Origin: Lepidostoma basale
Lineage: Eukaryota; Arthropoda; Insecta; Trichoptera; Lepidostomatidae
Direction of reading: 5' to 3'
Assembly (NCBI GenBank): GCA_022606425.2
Contig: JAHDVF020001517.1
Span: forward strand, 101,035 to 165,034
Length of the DNA: 64,000 nucleotides
Part shown: positions 32,600 to 43,083 of the stretch, one piece after another
Layout: each line of letters starts with the position of its first letter
How positions within the stretch are numbered: position 1 is the stretch's first letter
The notes under the pieces: generated by a model
Seen by the model: the letters and a program-made list of their open reading frames with translations, nothing else
The model's database searches: none
Told to the model about the DNA's origin: nothing
Made by a program: the position numbers and the translations under genes

Positions 32600-32655
32600 G
32601 TTTGTCGCGACACGTGTTTCGCCAACCTATGTTGGCGTTATCAGGTGTTACAAAC
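32600..32655 (-). ncRNA. Hammerhead-like motif, family A, G8 mutated
   Basis: GUUUGU/ACAAAC make a perfect 6-bp outer stem I (32655-32650 with 32605-32600). The core reads CUGAUAA, then C, GCCAAC with GUUGGC, GAAA, CACGUGU, C17. G8 supplies the general acid in known hammerheads and is A here, so this copy should be dead despite otherwise perfect architecture. Confidence 0.6.
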
Positions 32656-33269
32656 AACCGATGAACAAAGTGTAAAATAATAACAATGTTTCAAATTTAA
32701 ACATTTAATAATGATGAAGTATCATAATGTTTCGGCCAAAACAAAAGATTATCTCATATATATTATTGCAAAAAAATTAACTTATGGTTTATGAACAAAA
32801 TAAAAAAGAAGTGTACATTTATTTAAATTAGCGTATTGATTTTACAGTTAACAAAAAAGGGATACCAGATGGAACTAAAAATCCCACCTTTTAACTAAGT
32901 GAAGTCATAGACAAAAAACAAAATGTTTTTCTTCTTATACGAGTATAACATTCCGCTTACTTGCGGCCTGTTACGCCTGCAAACAATAAAGTGGTACCTA
33001 CCTGCGTTAAAAAAATCGCGTTAAACTGTTTCTTTATTGTAATGGTTTTTGATTAGACGTTAGGATTTGGGGCAAGTGTTGCATACATTGTACATAACAT
33101 TATTACATACGCGTCTAGGAATGAATGCACAAATTAATGTAATCCCAATTAAAATAATTATTCTATAGCAAAATGTTTGTCGTAATTTGGTATACACTTC
33201 ACATAAACGTGATTGTTATTTAATAACCTTTGAATTGGAAAAAAAACAACGCTGTTTATGTTACACTTT

Positions 33270-33370
33270 AATGTATTAAATACTTTTAGAAAATAAAAAC
33301 ATCAACCAAGACATGTTTCGGAGGTGACCTCCATGCTCAGTTTTAGTCAGTTGTAGTATATAGTGTTAAC
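33270..33370 (-). repeat. Family I hammerhead-like element
   Basis: On the - strand (33353-33303) CUGAGCA, U, GGAGG, UCA, CCUCC, GAAA, CAUGU, C17, followed by UUGGUUG that can pair with CAAC upstream of the core. Stem II is five perfect pairs. The only core departure is C for G8. Confidence 0.5.
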
Positions 33371-33453
33371 GCATTAACCTTCAAAAAAGTGTAAGATAGG
33401 ATAGGAAAAACTGCAATCTAATGTGTGTCTAAAAATTAAAAACTAAGAAAATA

Positions 33454-34732
33454 TTAGGTCCTTACATATGAAATTGGCGTTTTGCCGTACTGGCAACTTT
33501 GATCTCAAATATCTTCTCTTTGGTTAGGAATACCAAATTCAAATTTATACAGCTATTTACTCAAGTATTTGTTTCGAAAATTATAATTCATTTGTTTTTT
33601 CCTCAATTGTTTTTTTACTTTGCTTCACTCAGTTTACAAAATGGAAAACTTGAAATATCGCGTTATTTACGAGTACGAGTTCCACCGTGGCACCAGTGCT
33701 GCAGAAACGGCTCGAAGGATTAATGATGTGTATGGCGACGGTGCCGCAAAAGAAAACACAGTGCGTTTTTGGTTCCAACGTTTTCGTTCTGGAAATTTCG
33801 ACCTGCAGAACAAGCCCCGTGGACGGCCGGAGACCAAAGTTGATAATGAAGAATTGAAGGCTATTGTGGAAGCGGATCCATCGCAAATCACGTACGAGTT
33901 AGCTGCAGGCTGCGGTGTTAGTGATAAAACTGTTTTAATCCACTTGAAGCAAATTGGGAAGGTGAAAAAGCTTGAAAGGTGGGTACCTCACGAATTTAGT
34001 GAAGCAAATCAACAAACGCGCGTTGACTGTTGCGTTGCATTACTCAACCGGCACAATAATGAAGGGATTTTGAATCGAACCTGTGATGAAAAGTGGATCC
34101 TGTATGATAATCGGAAGCGCTCATCGCAATGGCTGAACCCTGCCGAACCAGCCAAACCATGCCCCAAGCGAAAATTGACTCCAAAAAAGTTACTTGTGAG
34201 CGTTTGGTGGACTAGTGCTGGTGTCGTTCACTACAGCTTTCTTAAATCTGGCCAGACGATTACGGCAGATGTCTATTGTCAGCAACTGCAAACCATGATG
34301 GAAAAGCTAGCTGCTAAACAACCGAGGCTGGTTAATCGCTCTAGGCCACTGCTGCTTCATGATAACGCTAGACCACACACTGCACAACAGACGGCTACCA
34401 AATTAGAAGAGCTTCAATTGGAATGTCTAAGACATCCACCGTACTCTCCGGACCTTGCCCCAACAGATTACTATTTTTTTCGAAATTTGGATAACTTCTT
34501 GCAAGGGAAAAAATTCAACTCCGATGGGACAGTCCAAACCGACTTCAAAGATTTTATTGATTCCCGTCCGAATGTTTTTTTTAGTAAAGGGATCGATGAA
34601 CTACCTATGAGATGGCAAAAGTGCATAGATAGCAATGGTACATACTTTGATTAAATAAATATATTATATTTAAAAAAAATCAACTTTATGTTTCTCCCAT
34701 ACAAAACGCCAATTTCATATGTAAGGACCTAA
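33454..34732 (+). mobile_element. Complete mariner transposon, cecropia type
   Basis: A 31-bp perfect terminal inverted repeat (33454-33484 and 34702-34732, starting TTAGGTCCTTACATATG) bounds 1279 bp. TA on both sides (33452-33453 and 34733-34734) is the target duplication of the Tc1/mariner superfamily. The internal transposase is uninterrupted. Perfectly matched ends and an open frame indicate a recent insertion. It has landed beside a family I motif. Confidence 0.95.
33641..34654 (+). CDS. Mariner transposase (337 aa)
   Basis: Cuts and joins mariner DNA at TA sites by recognising the terminal repeats of its own element. The first ~110 residues hold the DNA-binding helix-turn-helix region (AAETARRINDVYGDGAAKEN, VRFWFQRFRSGNFDL, then VSDKTVLIHLKQIGKVKKL), followed by the linker WVPHEFSEANQQTR. 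Catalysis is by the D,D34D triad: D of TCDEKWILYDN, D of LLHDNARPHT, and D of YSPDLAPTDYYFF, with exactly 34 residues between the last two. The C-terminus MRWQKCIDSNGTYFD is typical of the cecropia/Hsmar1 group. ATG at 33641 is preferred to an in-frame upstream TTG because it gives MENLKYRVIYEYEFHRG, the normal N-terminus. Length is usual for mariners (about 340). No stop or frameshift is visible, so it could encode active enzyme. Confidence 0.95.
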   Translation: MENLKYRVIYEYEFHRGTSAAETARRINDVYGDGAAKENTVRFWFQRFRSGNFDLQNKPRGRPETKVDNEELKAIVEADPSQITYELAAGCGVSDKTVLIHLKQIGKVKKLERWVPHEFSEANQQTRVDCCVALLNRHNNEGILNRTCDEKWILYDNRKRSSQWLNPAEPAKPCPKRKLTPKKLLVSVWWTSAGVVHYSFLKSGQTITADVYCQQLQTMMEKLAAKQPRLVNRSRPLLLHDNARPHTAQQTATKLEELQLECLRHPPYSPDLAPTDYYFFRNLDNFLQGKKFNSDGTVQTDFKDFIDSRPNVFFSKGIDELPMRWQKCIDSNGTYFD

Positions 34733-34754
34733 TATGTGTCTGAAAATTCTGCTC

Positions 34755-35215
34755 TATCTTCTTCTTATTCCTTCTTCCTCAGCCTATTCCCGTCCACTCC
34801 TGGACAAAGGCCTCCTCCATTTGCTTCCATGTCATTCTGTCCTGTACAGACTGCATCCAGGTTATTCCGACGTGTCTGTTCAGATTATCCTTCCACCGTA
34901 GTTGGAGTCGCCCTGCACTTCTCTTCGCCGCCCACGGTCTCAAAGTCAGCAGTCTTCTTGTCCACTTTTCGTCTGAGCTTCTGGCTACGTGACAGTGACC
35001 TTTGTTTTTTCTCTCACTGTATCGTTTCTGACTCTGTTTCTTAGGCATATTCCTAACATGGCTCTTTCCATGGCTCTCTGGGTCACTCGTAGTTTCTCGG
35101 CACTTTGTTTGGACAATGTAACAGTTTCAAGACCATAAGTAGGTACCAACTGACAGAAGGCTTCATAGACTTTTCGTTTCAGGTTGATCGGTATTTTCCG
35201 GTTTTTAAGCTCTAT
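34755..35215 (-). mobile_element. LINE family 4 fragment
   Basis: - strand: RSSDEKWTRRLLTLRPW, KRSAGRLQLRWKDNLNRHVG, TWMQSVQDRMTWKQMEEAFV, EWTGIG and stop, with a (GAA)n-like tail at 34757-34775. Close to the + strand copy at 47.0 kb. A frameshift separates this from the preceding RNRVRNEKTR-like part. Confidence 0.75.
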
Positions 35216-35640
35216 CTTACTAACTAACTATCCATTACGCCGTCTCCACAAAATGGTAGACAAAAAGAATAGACCGTCACATTGGTATTGCCTGATATAC
35301 TTCTCTCGATTCTTCAACATTCGTACATCGTGTCATGCAGTCCGAATTTTTCCGACTACTCACGTGTCCGATATTTAATATTTGATTGATTTGATCGAGC
35401 CCCGTTTACCTCGGTCTTCCTCCATTTATTGGTCCGTTTACATCGTTAACACATACTTTCTTCGCCATTATTTCTGCATTCATTCTTTCCATGTCCATGT
35501 CTAAACCACCTTAATGACCCTTTCATTCACGCATTCCTTTACGAGATATCGTTTCTACTGCATATATTCTACTTTCATTCTTCTTTTACCAGTCCCATGC
35601 TTCATTTCCGTATGTAAAGGTAAATTTATATAACGAAGAA
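35216..35640 (-). mobile_element. LINE family 2 fragment (decayed)
   Basis: ctaactaactatccattacg tail followed by a badly mutated version of the family 2 3' region. Confidence 0.6.
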
Positions 35641-35796
35641 ACAGTAGGTATATACTCGTATATCAATATTTTTACGTACATTAATAAAGGTTTTCTGCTT
35701 AATGCTTTCTAATCTTAATAGATGACGCTAGTGTAGAGTGAACTTAAAAATGTAAAGATAGGCGTGGAAACCTACCATATATACAAGCTACAAAAA

Positions 35797-35975
35797 ATTT
35801 GTCTGACGTGGTGGTCGTTAGGCGGAATGGGGAATGTTGTTAAACACAAAGCGATCGCTCAACCCAACCAATGACAGGTCATACATAAGTCCTGTAAGCG
35901 CCTCGGCCACCACCGTCTGTTCCCAGAAAACAATTTACATCTTCGTCTCTATTGAGTCGAATCCTTATAGTATAA
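35797..35975. repeat. 180-bp dispersed repeat, copy 4
   Basis: tttgtctgacgtggtggtcg to cgtctctattgagtcg; same orientation as copy 1 with a small tandem gain (tcatacataagtc). Confidence 0.7.
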
Positions 35976-37030
35976 ATAAGAATTGAAAATGTTCATACTT
36001 AATAGAAAAATTTTATTTTTGTCATATCATATAAGTGAAATTCCACAATAATCAATATATTCATGTAATGACAAAAGGAACTTCACATTATGTCTTATCA
36101 ATTATACAATTTCATTGACGTCATAAAAATATTATCATTAAAAAAACTTTCCGAATTTCACAAATTATCACTCTTAAGTTGTGTGTGTATATGTTTTTAA
36201 GGAATTGAATTATGTTTCGACATTGGAAAATACTTTTCTTGAAATTATCTGAGTTACTTACCGCGAAAAAGTAATTCTACGATAAATACAAAGTGCTGCA
36301 ACTGATTATGCAAGGTAAAATTAACGAAAAACGAAGTGTCTGGAGAAGAAGAAAATCCTGGCAAGAAAACCTTCAAGAATGATTCAGGTGCAGCACAACA
36401 TCCCTGTTTAGAGCTGCTGTATCAAGAATAGAAAAAGTCATGATATTGCCCAAAATCCTATAGGAGAGGAACAACAAGAAGAAAAATAAAAACGTACATT
36501 AAAAAATTTACATGCTTAAAAGCTTATTGGTTAAGGTTTTTAGTAAGGGGGTTCTAATGATAGGTAAGGAATCACAGGGTATGTATTGCTGGAAGGTATA
36601 CATAATACTTCTATAGAATATCATGAACTGCGTAATAGCAATACTAACGATTCCTGTTCACTGATGTTCACAAGTTGTCTTTAGACCCTGCGAACCCTGG
36701 TAAATATGACCACTTACGTTACTATCAGGGTCATAGTGAGAGAGCAAATGGCGAATTTCCGGCGCAATTAACCGGACCTATCCAAGTATCCAGCTAAGCG
36801 AAGACGACCTCTACATAAAAATCTATCAGAGAAGACAACAGCTAACCACTCTTGATTATATTTTCTCATGAAATCACTATGAAGAGAAACGAATTGGAAT
36901 TCGTAGAACTAACTGGAATGCCACAGCCCCTAGTTCCGGGCAGCCGTTCAATGGGCTGAGGGTACGAAAAATCTCTTTGCTCAACATGAGTCGACATCAA
37001 AGAAACCTGATATGACACAAGTAGAAGAAG
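35976..37030. other. Spacer with LINE scraps
   Basis: 36310-36485 (+) reads KINEKRSVWRRRKSWQENLQ in a LINE-tail style and ends in gaagaaaaat. 36690-36800 matches the unclassified repeat at 13.05 kb. 36900-37030 resembles another retroelement 3' end (tagaagaagtac). No host gene seen. Confidence 0.4.
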
Positions 37031-37720
37031 TACACACTTAAGATATCAGATAGAAATAAGACAAATAAAACAAATGTTTTTGTTCAATCCGGTTATCTTT
37101 ATACGACATACGAATAACATAATCTTATCTTGCCAACGACTGGATAACAAATACTGCACATTGGAAATACGTTTCAGGAAATGATTAGGCATATGATTAA
37201 TTTAAAGAATAACAATAAACGATACACTGATTGCGATTAAGGCTCACTAAAAATATTTGGTGCGGTTTTAATTAACTAATAAAATAATCAACCATTTTAC
37301 GCCTTTATTATAAGCGTGTGCAGGAGAAGTAATTTTCCAATACTAATATGGCATGCGGAAGGTTAATTAGCAAAATTGAGGCAGATAACTGATTTTTAAT
37401 AAGTAATCGAACACATTGATTAAATCTGTCATAAATAAAATTATAGTAATAAGTTTGAGCAATCTCGAAATTAGAGAAATTAAAAAAACAATTAAAAATA
37501 AAGACAATATTATAAATAATCAAATAAATTAAACGTCAAGTCCAATCTTTGATTTATTTCCTTTGATGTAAGTAATAACCTGAACCCCAACAAGAACTTT
37601 GAATTATTATTTTAAATTTTAAATTGAATCATAATATTTGTTATAACAAAAGCATAAACGTTCCAAAATAAATCTTTATAACATCTGTCAGATCATGCAA
37701 ACAATTTTATAATATATTAA
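37031..37720. other. Spacer, nothing assigned
   Basis: AT-rich, no supported feature. Confidence 0.4.
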
Positions 37721-37724
37721 ATAT

Positions 37725-37870
37725 GTATCTTTATAATATGTATCACTGAAGAAGGACTGGTTGTCCGAAACATCTATATGTAATTTTATTTTTTTAATGT
37801 AAGTGTTTAACAAAGTATATAAAAAAGAAAAAGATCATAACAACATAAAGTATGGCGAATATAGAAGAAA
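37725..37870 (+). repeat. Family E half element
   Basis: Core CUGAAGA, A, GGACU...GUCC hairpin, GAAA, CAUCU (37744-37775). The family tail aacataaagtatggcgaata, tagaagaaaa follows. The cleavage-site side has drifted. Confidence 0.55.
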
Positions 37871-39390
37871 ATTATGGTAATTCGTATTATATAGCGATTT
37901 CATATTAATGAAATCACTGTTTTTTTTTCACTTTCCCAGAGCAAAATATCTTACTTGTGAGTATGTAATTTATAATTACTTATTTACATGTTTTTTACTT
38001 TCATAAAAACCTTTTTCATCTTTATATATGTGGGAATAACTTGTTAACACAGCGTTAAATGCTGCATATTAGTGTTTTTTCACTTCACAATGCTCTTAAA
38101 CTTTTCAACAAGCAATTGATGTGTAAACACATTATGACGATTTTTAACTTGTTTAATGTATGTTCTGCTTGCATTACAATAAGGTACAACAACCGTAATT
38201 ATTGTTTTTAAATAATGGTTTAAAATAAGTTACATTATAATTACATATTCATAAAGTTTTTGTACAAAATTTCACATTTGCATATATGTTACATATCGAA
38301 TAAGTTTTAAGCATACTTATCTCTTACCGAAAAAACAATATTATATCAATATCAATTCTAAATTAATAAATAAATGTAGGTATTTCCTTTATCGAAATCA
38401 TTCGAATTATTTTAAAAACACATCGTTAATTTCAATCACGACTCTTGCATGGAAATCTAGATGAAGATATATTTGTTTTTTCCTTCTCATGTTTTAAAAC
38501 AACAACAAAGTACTTTATAATTGTTGACTACATTTTAATTTAACTTATCTTTCTAAATTATGACACGATAGATATACATTTTAAATAAAGTTTAACATAA
38601 TACTAATATTATGTAAAGGTTCAGAAATATAAACTTTCAATAACAGTTGATCATAAATAGCGATGAGTCCCTGGTGTGCCACGTGTCATGGTAGTGTCAA
38701 GGACCCAGGATGTGTCAAGGCTGTCTTGTGAGTCTTCTCCTCCGGTTTCTATCCAGTGCGATCAATTTTCAAACCATTTCATCCAAGTAACGCAGGCTAG
38801 AACTACCCGCACTTCTGATTCCTAAAAAAATCCGTATTCATCAATATTGCCAATTTTATTTAATTAATAAATGAAAACTTCATATTATTTTACTCATTCG
38901 TTTATTTAAGAGTCTAACAGTTTCTCTCGTGATCAAATGTCTTCTGATAAGTCGAATCTGAATCAGTTGTTTTTTACCCCGAAGGAAACGCGATCACAAG
39001 CGAACTAGTCTTTCTTTTAACTAGCACCAAGGTATTACGAATGTATTAAACCTTCTCCAATACCCCATTATTATGAAGAAGGTACAGAATCATGCCCGTT
39101 ATTTAACCTATATCCCCTATATCAAGAGCTAATCCCCTAGACCACCACCTGATTGAATGATTTTGTTGAATATTATTGTTTATTAATGTTAATAAACAAT
39201 AATATTCAACAAAATCATTCTATATAAAGATACCTTCAATAATTAGGAACCAATGAAACAACACAATTGTTGCTAATTATTTTTTATTCGTATAAATCAA
39301 AATAATGTTTTCATACGAAACACCTTATTCGTGATCAGACATTTTAAAATTATAAATACTCGTATAAAAAATATGAAAAACATTTCGTAT
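37871..39390. other. Long AT-rich stretch, nothing assigned
   Basis: No gene. 38880-39010 has a hairpin-like pair (ctcgtgatca; gcgatcacaag). 39140-39230 contains a short near-perfect inverted repeat (gattttgttgaatattattg and its complement around 39178-39185). Neither shows the hammerhead boxes clearly. Confidence 0.35.
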
Positions 39391-39394
39391 TTAA

Positions 39395-39565
39395 CAACGG
39401 TTGATGCCAACTAGTTATTCTTGTACACAAGCTTCATCAGGGCAATATAAAAACTAAACAAAAACACAGATTTATAGTACATGTTTATGATTTACTAATG
39501 AAGCTTAGGCACAAGCGAAACTAGTTGGCATCAAATACAACAACCATACCGTGGTTAAATAAAAT
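39395..39565. repeat. Family G palindromic hammerhead-like element
   Basis: The - strand arm has GCC, CUGAUGA, A, GCUUGUGUACAAG, a damaged GAAA, ACUAGUU, GGC. The + strand arm has CUAAUGA, A, GCUUAGGCACAAGC, GAAA, CUAGUU, GGCAUC. ACUAGU is self-complementary, as in other families. One arm kept the core, the other the GAAA. Confidence 0.6.
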
Positions 39566-40285
39566 GCGTTTTTATATTTATAAATTTAAATAATTGTGTA
39601 TTACAAATAGATTCAGTATAATTGTAGGAACATAATACTCGTACATAGTGTATTTTATTATTTTCTTTTATGTTGTTTGGTTTTCTGTGGTTTTAACCAA
39701 TATCTTATCATTAAAGAGTATTTCAGGAAATTATTGTTTTCCAATGTATTTACCACCTACAAAATAACAATTATCATTCCCTATACCGGAAATAATAAAC
39801 TATAAATTCTTATTTTACGTTCTTAATGCGAGCGACAAATATATGATCTGCAAACAAAGGTACAAACAGTATCGTGCATTATCGAATGTTAATAAATTTC
39901 TCATCAGATACCTCACTTGTCGCAAACATACCAAAACTCATCTCCGAGTACATACAAAATTTCATTACGTACACATTCGTAACCCAATAAACAAGAAATA
40001 ATTAAAGCTTTATACTCTTATGTCTTCTTCTTTCAGTGTCATGTCAGTTAGCCCCGACGTTGAATATCACTTGAGAATTGGGATATTCATTTTGAGTGAA
40101 TTTTTTTTTATGCATTATTTTAGAACGAATCAATCAATTAAAATTAGGGTATAGTTTAAACAGGACACAGTCCTAAATAAAGCAGAAGAAGAAGTATAGT
40201 TTATTTTAATATGATTTCTCAATATGAGATTCAATTAACGCTAGAATACATTTTGTAAATATAAAAATAAATAAACTGTTAATGA
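39566..40285. other. Spacer with a LINE tip
   Basis: 40020-40075 (tcttcttctttcagtgtcat, gttagccccgacgttg) is the 3' tip of LINE family 5 on the - strand. No gene. Confidence 0.4.
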
Positions 40286-40289
40286 TTTA

Positions 40290-40450
40290 TATAAATGAAA
40301 ACGTCTGTCTTCTGGGAATGTTTTTTACATTATTAAATTTGATAATGTAATAAACATTTGATGATTCCTTAGACGGGCAAAACATGTCGTTCCATATAAA
40401 ATTTAATATATCTTCTAAAAGAGAGACATTTTCATTTATATTAATTATTT
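40290..40450. repeat. Family C palindromic element
   Basis: gaaaacgtctgtcttctggg to gagagacattttcatttata. Both arms are visible but the GAAA reads CAAAAC in the right arm, so the motif is lost. Confidence 0.5.
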
Positions 40451-40934
40451 AATATTACATCATTGTTCAAGAAACAATAAATAAACTGTTAACGCTTATA
40501 TTATAATAACCTACGTACACTTTATAAAATAATGTTTATGCATATTATTACGGTACCAGCATTCAAATAAGTTGAAGTAATTGGTGATTGAACTAAACAT
40601 TTCACGACCGATATAAAACCAGCAATAGAACATTTAGTACAAATATTCCACCTGTTTCGAGAACCTATTTCTGAAAGTAATACGTAACAGACTGTTATGG
40701 AGACCTTAACTACTAGCGATGATGTCAATGGGTTAATTGATTCGTTATAAATATCTAACAGTGCAATAATTATGTCATCTAACTGTAACCAGAGGCATGC
40801 TACATTCATTTTCAGTTTTAAAACCCATCAGTCCTGTCGAATATAACACATTACAAGTAGCCAAAAATCGGCTTGAATGGACTATTAGTAATGTAACTAG
40901 TACGTAATATATGGCATGTACACTACAATACATG

Positions 40935-41105
40935 TCTGTCTGTGTTGTTGAAGACATAGTGAAGTGGATAAGAAGTAAAAGACGCTTCTGGAGAGATCAT
41001 GAAAACAGCATGGAAGATAAGATTGAATACCTCAGCAGCAAGAGATGTCCAGGATGCCGCCGAAGAGATTGAAGGAAGGCTGGGCGTTATTATTCCAGGA
41101 CAGAA
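40935..41105 (+). mobile_element. LINE family 1 scrap
   Basis: VEDIVKWIRSKRRFWRDHEN in the + frame matches the EDIVRWGRKRRRFWRDHVE region of the first copy; rapidly frameshifted after that. Confidence 0.6.
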
Positions 41106-41107
41106 AA

Positions 41108-42395
41108 GACTAACTAACTAACCATCACGGCGTTTCCCCGGAGGAGTAGGCAGAGAGGAAGGATCGCCACATTGTTCTATCCTGGCATAATTCTCGCGCC
41201 TCTTCTACATTCACACATCGTGACATGCACGCTCGTCGATTTTTCCTACTTCGAACATGGCCGCCTTTCAGTAATTGATTAATTTGGTCATGCCATGTCT
41301 TCCTTGGCCTTCCTCGATATCCTTTCCCATTCACACTACTTGTATATATCTTTTTAACCATTTTTCCCTCATTCATTCCCTTTTCCATATTTCCAAACCA
41401 TCTTAATGACCCTTTCTTGATTTTATTTATCACGCATTCATCCGCCTTACATTCCTTTCTTACTTCATCAGATATTCAATCATACATTGTTTTTTCCGCA
41501 CATTCTTCTTAGTGACCTCATTTCTACGGCATTTATCCTACTTTCATCCTTCTTCTGCCAACTCCAAGCTTCACTTCCATACATAAGGGTCGGGACTAGA
41601 ACTCCATTGTGCACTGCCATCTTTGCTTCAGTCGAAATATTCCTATTTGCAGCAATGGTTTTGGGTGCACCATTTATTTTGTTTCCAGCTTCAACCCTTC
41701 TTCCGATATCTTTCTCCATTCTTCCATCTGTTGTAAACATGTTTCCCAGATAAACAAATTCGGTAACTTGTTCTAATTTCTCAGCGTTCGCACTTCAAAT
41801 CAAATCAAATCAGTTTATTTTCTCAAAAGACATTACAAACATTTTTTATATTATAGTTTAAGGCATCTATTAAGAACAGGTAAAACATAATAAATATATA
41901 ATACCAGGAACGCATGAGTGATGGTTCGACATTAGGAATACAAGATACTCTCCAAAGTCAAGAGTATTTATCTTCTGAATGTACTTTCACGAATATGAAA
42001 GACATCAATCTCCAAAGCGATCATGTTCAGCAGTTTGATTGCTCTCCCCACCGGCATCACCAGAGGCAGGTTGGTTCTGCATGTTGGGAGATAAAACAGT
42101 CTGCGCTGACGCTGTCGAAGATAACCATCCGGAACATAAAGATGAATAGCCTCCAAGATGACGGAATTCTCAAAGAATCCCCTGATAAGTCTGAAGAAAT
42201 GGGTAAGTGTGCACCCATCCCTTCTTATCTGTAAACTATTGGTCCCCAGCATGCCCAAAAGGAATGCAGTGGGATAAAGCCACGGATAGCTACCAAACTC
42301 CCTCATGTAGAGATATCTCAGAAATCTTATGTCACAATCCGTCATACATTCTTCCTTTTCAAATACCATAACTTTAGACTTTGACACGTTCATCA
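41108..42395 (-). mobile_element. LINE family 2 copy interrupted by LINE family 6
   Basis: 41108-41794 carries the tail (actaactaacc) and coding end (MINKIKKGSLRWFGNM, GYRGRPRKTWHDQINQLL, NRRACMSRCVNVEEARELCQ). The sequence then breaks at gcgttcgcac and resumes at about 42328 with atgtcacaatccgtcataca, which is contiguous in the 16.9 kb copy. The 41795-42327 block is therefore a later insertion. Dead. Confidence 0.85.
41795..42327 (-). mobile_element. LINE family 6 insertion nested in LINE family 2
   Basis: Tail in tgatttg repeats (+ strand caaatcaaatcaaatcag), coding remains YLYMREFGSYPWLYPTAFLL, then RRDGCTLTHFFRLIRG and PTCRTNLPLVMPVGRAIKLL. Near-identical to the 29 kb copy. I see no clear target duplication; a few bases of the target may be deleted. 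Confidence 0.8.
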
Positions 42396-42597
42396 CAAGG
42401 GCATACTTATACAGAATACAGAATAGAGATTAAATAAAATAGATATATCAACGATAATGAAAGAGTTATATTCGTTTCGTTTTGTTTCGTTTCCATACAC
42501 AATATGGTATGATATATTCCAATATACTAATAATACATAGGCAAAATACACAGCATCATACTCGTATAACCAGATTTTTTATATTTGTTTTTTTCTT

Positions 42598-42665
42598 ATA
42601 TTATCTTCTTCTTCTTAAAGTGCCCTGTCAGTTCCCCCTGTCGTTGGCGATCACTCTGGTACTTA
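42598..42665 (-). mobile_element. LINE family 5 tip
   Basis: cttcttcttcttaaagtgcc, ctgtcgttggcgatcactc: the 3' tip seen in longer form at 52.56 kb. Confidence 0.5.
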
Positions 42666-42690
42666 TATTATAATTATACCCAACTATTGT

Positions 42691-43083
42691 CGACCTTCGT
42701 GGCCGAGTGGTAAGTGTTTTTGGCACCGAAGATCCCGAGTTCGATTCCCGGCGAAGGCAGTGTGATTGTCACACTGTCTTTGATTTTAAATAAACTTAAG
42801 GCGTTAACACTGTGGAATTCCATAATGACGATTTTTTTATGAATTAAAACACTGTTTTTTCTACTTTTGAGAAAAAGTGGAAAGAACAGTGTTTAAATTC
42901 TGTTAACACTGTCTTTGGTCTGGTGATGAATTCACGTGACATTAAAATGGCGGTTGATTAACTACCTATCACATTTCGCCAGAATTAATATGATAGTTAT
43001 ACCTACCCTTTACGTATACATCGATTTGGCTCGCTCTGTAATGATATAAAGAGCGATTCAACAAAATAGTAATAATAATAATA
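42691..43083 (+). mobile_element. tRNA-derived SINE interrupted by a family D element
   Basis: A-box-like gtggccgagtggtaag and B box gagttcgattcc at the head; body and (ATA)n tail as in the 25.4 kb copy. After cacactgtctttg the SINE is interrupted by 123 bp (42783-42905) and continues with the same acactgtctttg (42906-42917), then ggtctggtgatgaattcacg. Confidence 0.8.
42783..42905. mobile_element. Family D repeat inserted in a SINE, 12-bp target duplication
   Basis: The target ACACTGTCTTTG is duplicated (42771-42782 and 42906-42917). The insert begins with attttaaataaacttaagg, has the family D start (gcgttaacactgtggaattc), and folds back (ctacttttgag / gaaaaagtgg; aaacactg / cagtgttt). The centre bearing the ribozyme-like part is deleted. 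A 12-bp duplication suits target-primed or integrase-like insertion, not a TA- or TTAA-type transposon. Confidence 0.75.

Noticed and set aside
38880..39010. Tenth ribozyme-like family near 38.9 kb
   Set aside because: There is complementarity (ctcgtgatca / gcgatcacaag) and a ctgataa box, but no GAAA in the right register and no clear stem II.
42691..42760. Candidate tRNA gene (A and B box)
   Set aside because: The arms do not pair, the sequence runs into a SINE body shared by three copies and ends in an (ATA)n tail. It is a tRNA-derived SINE, not a tRNA gene.
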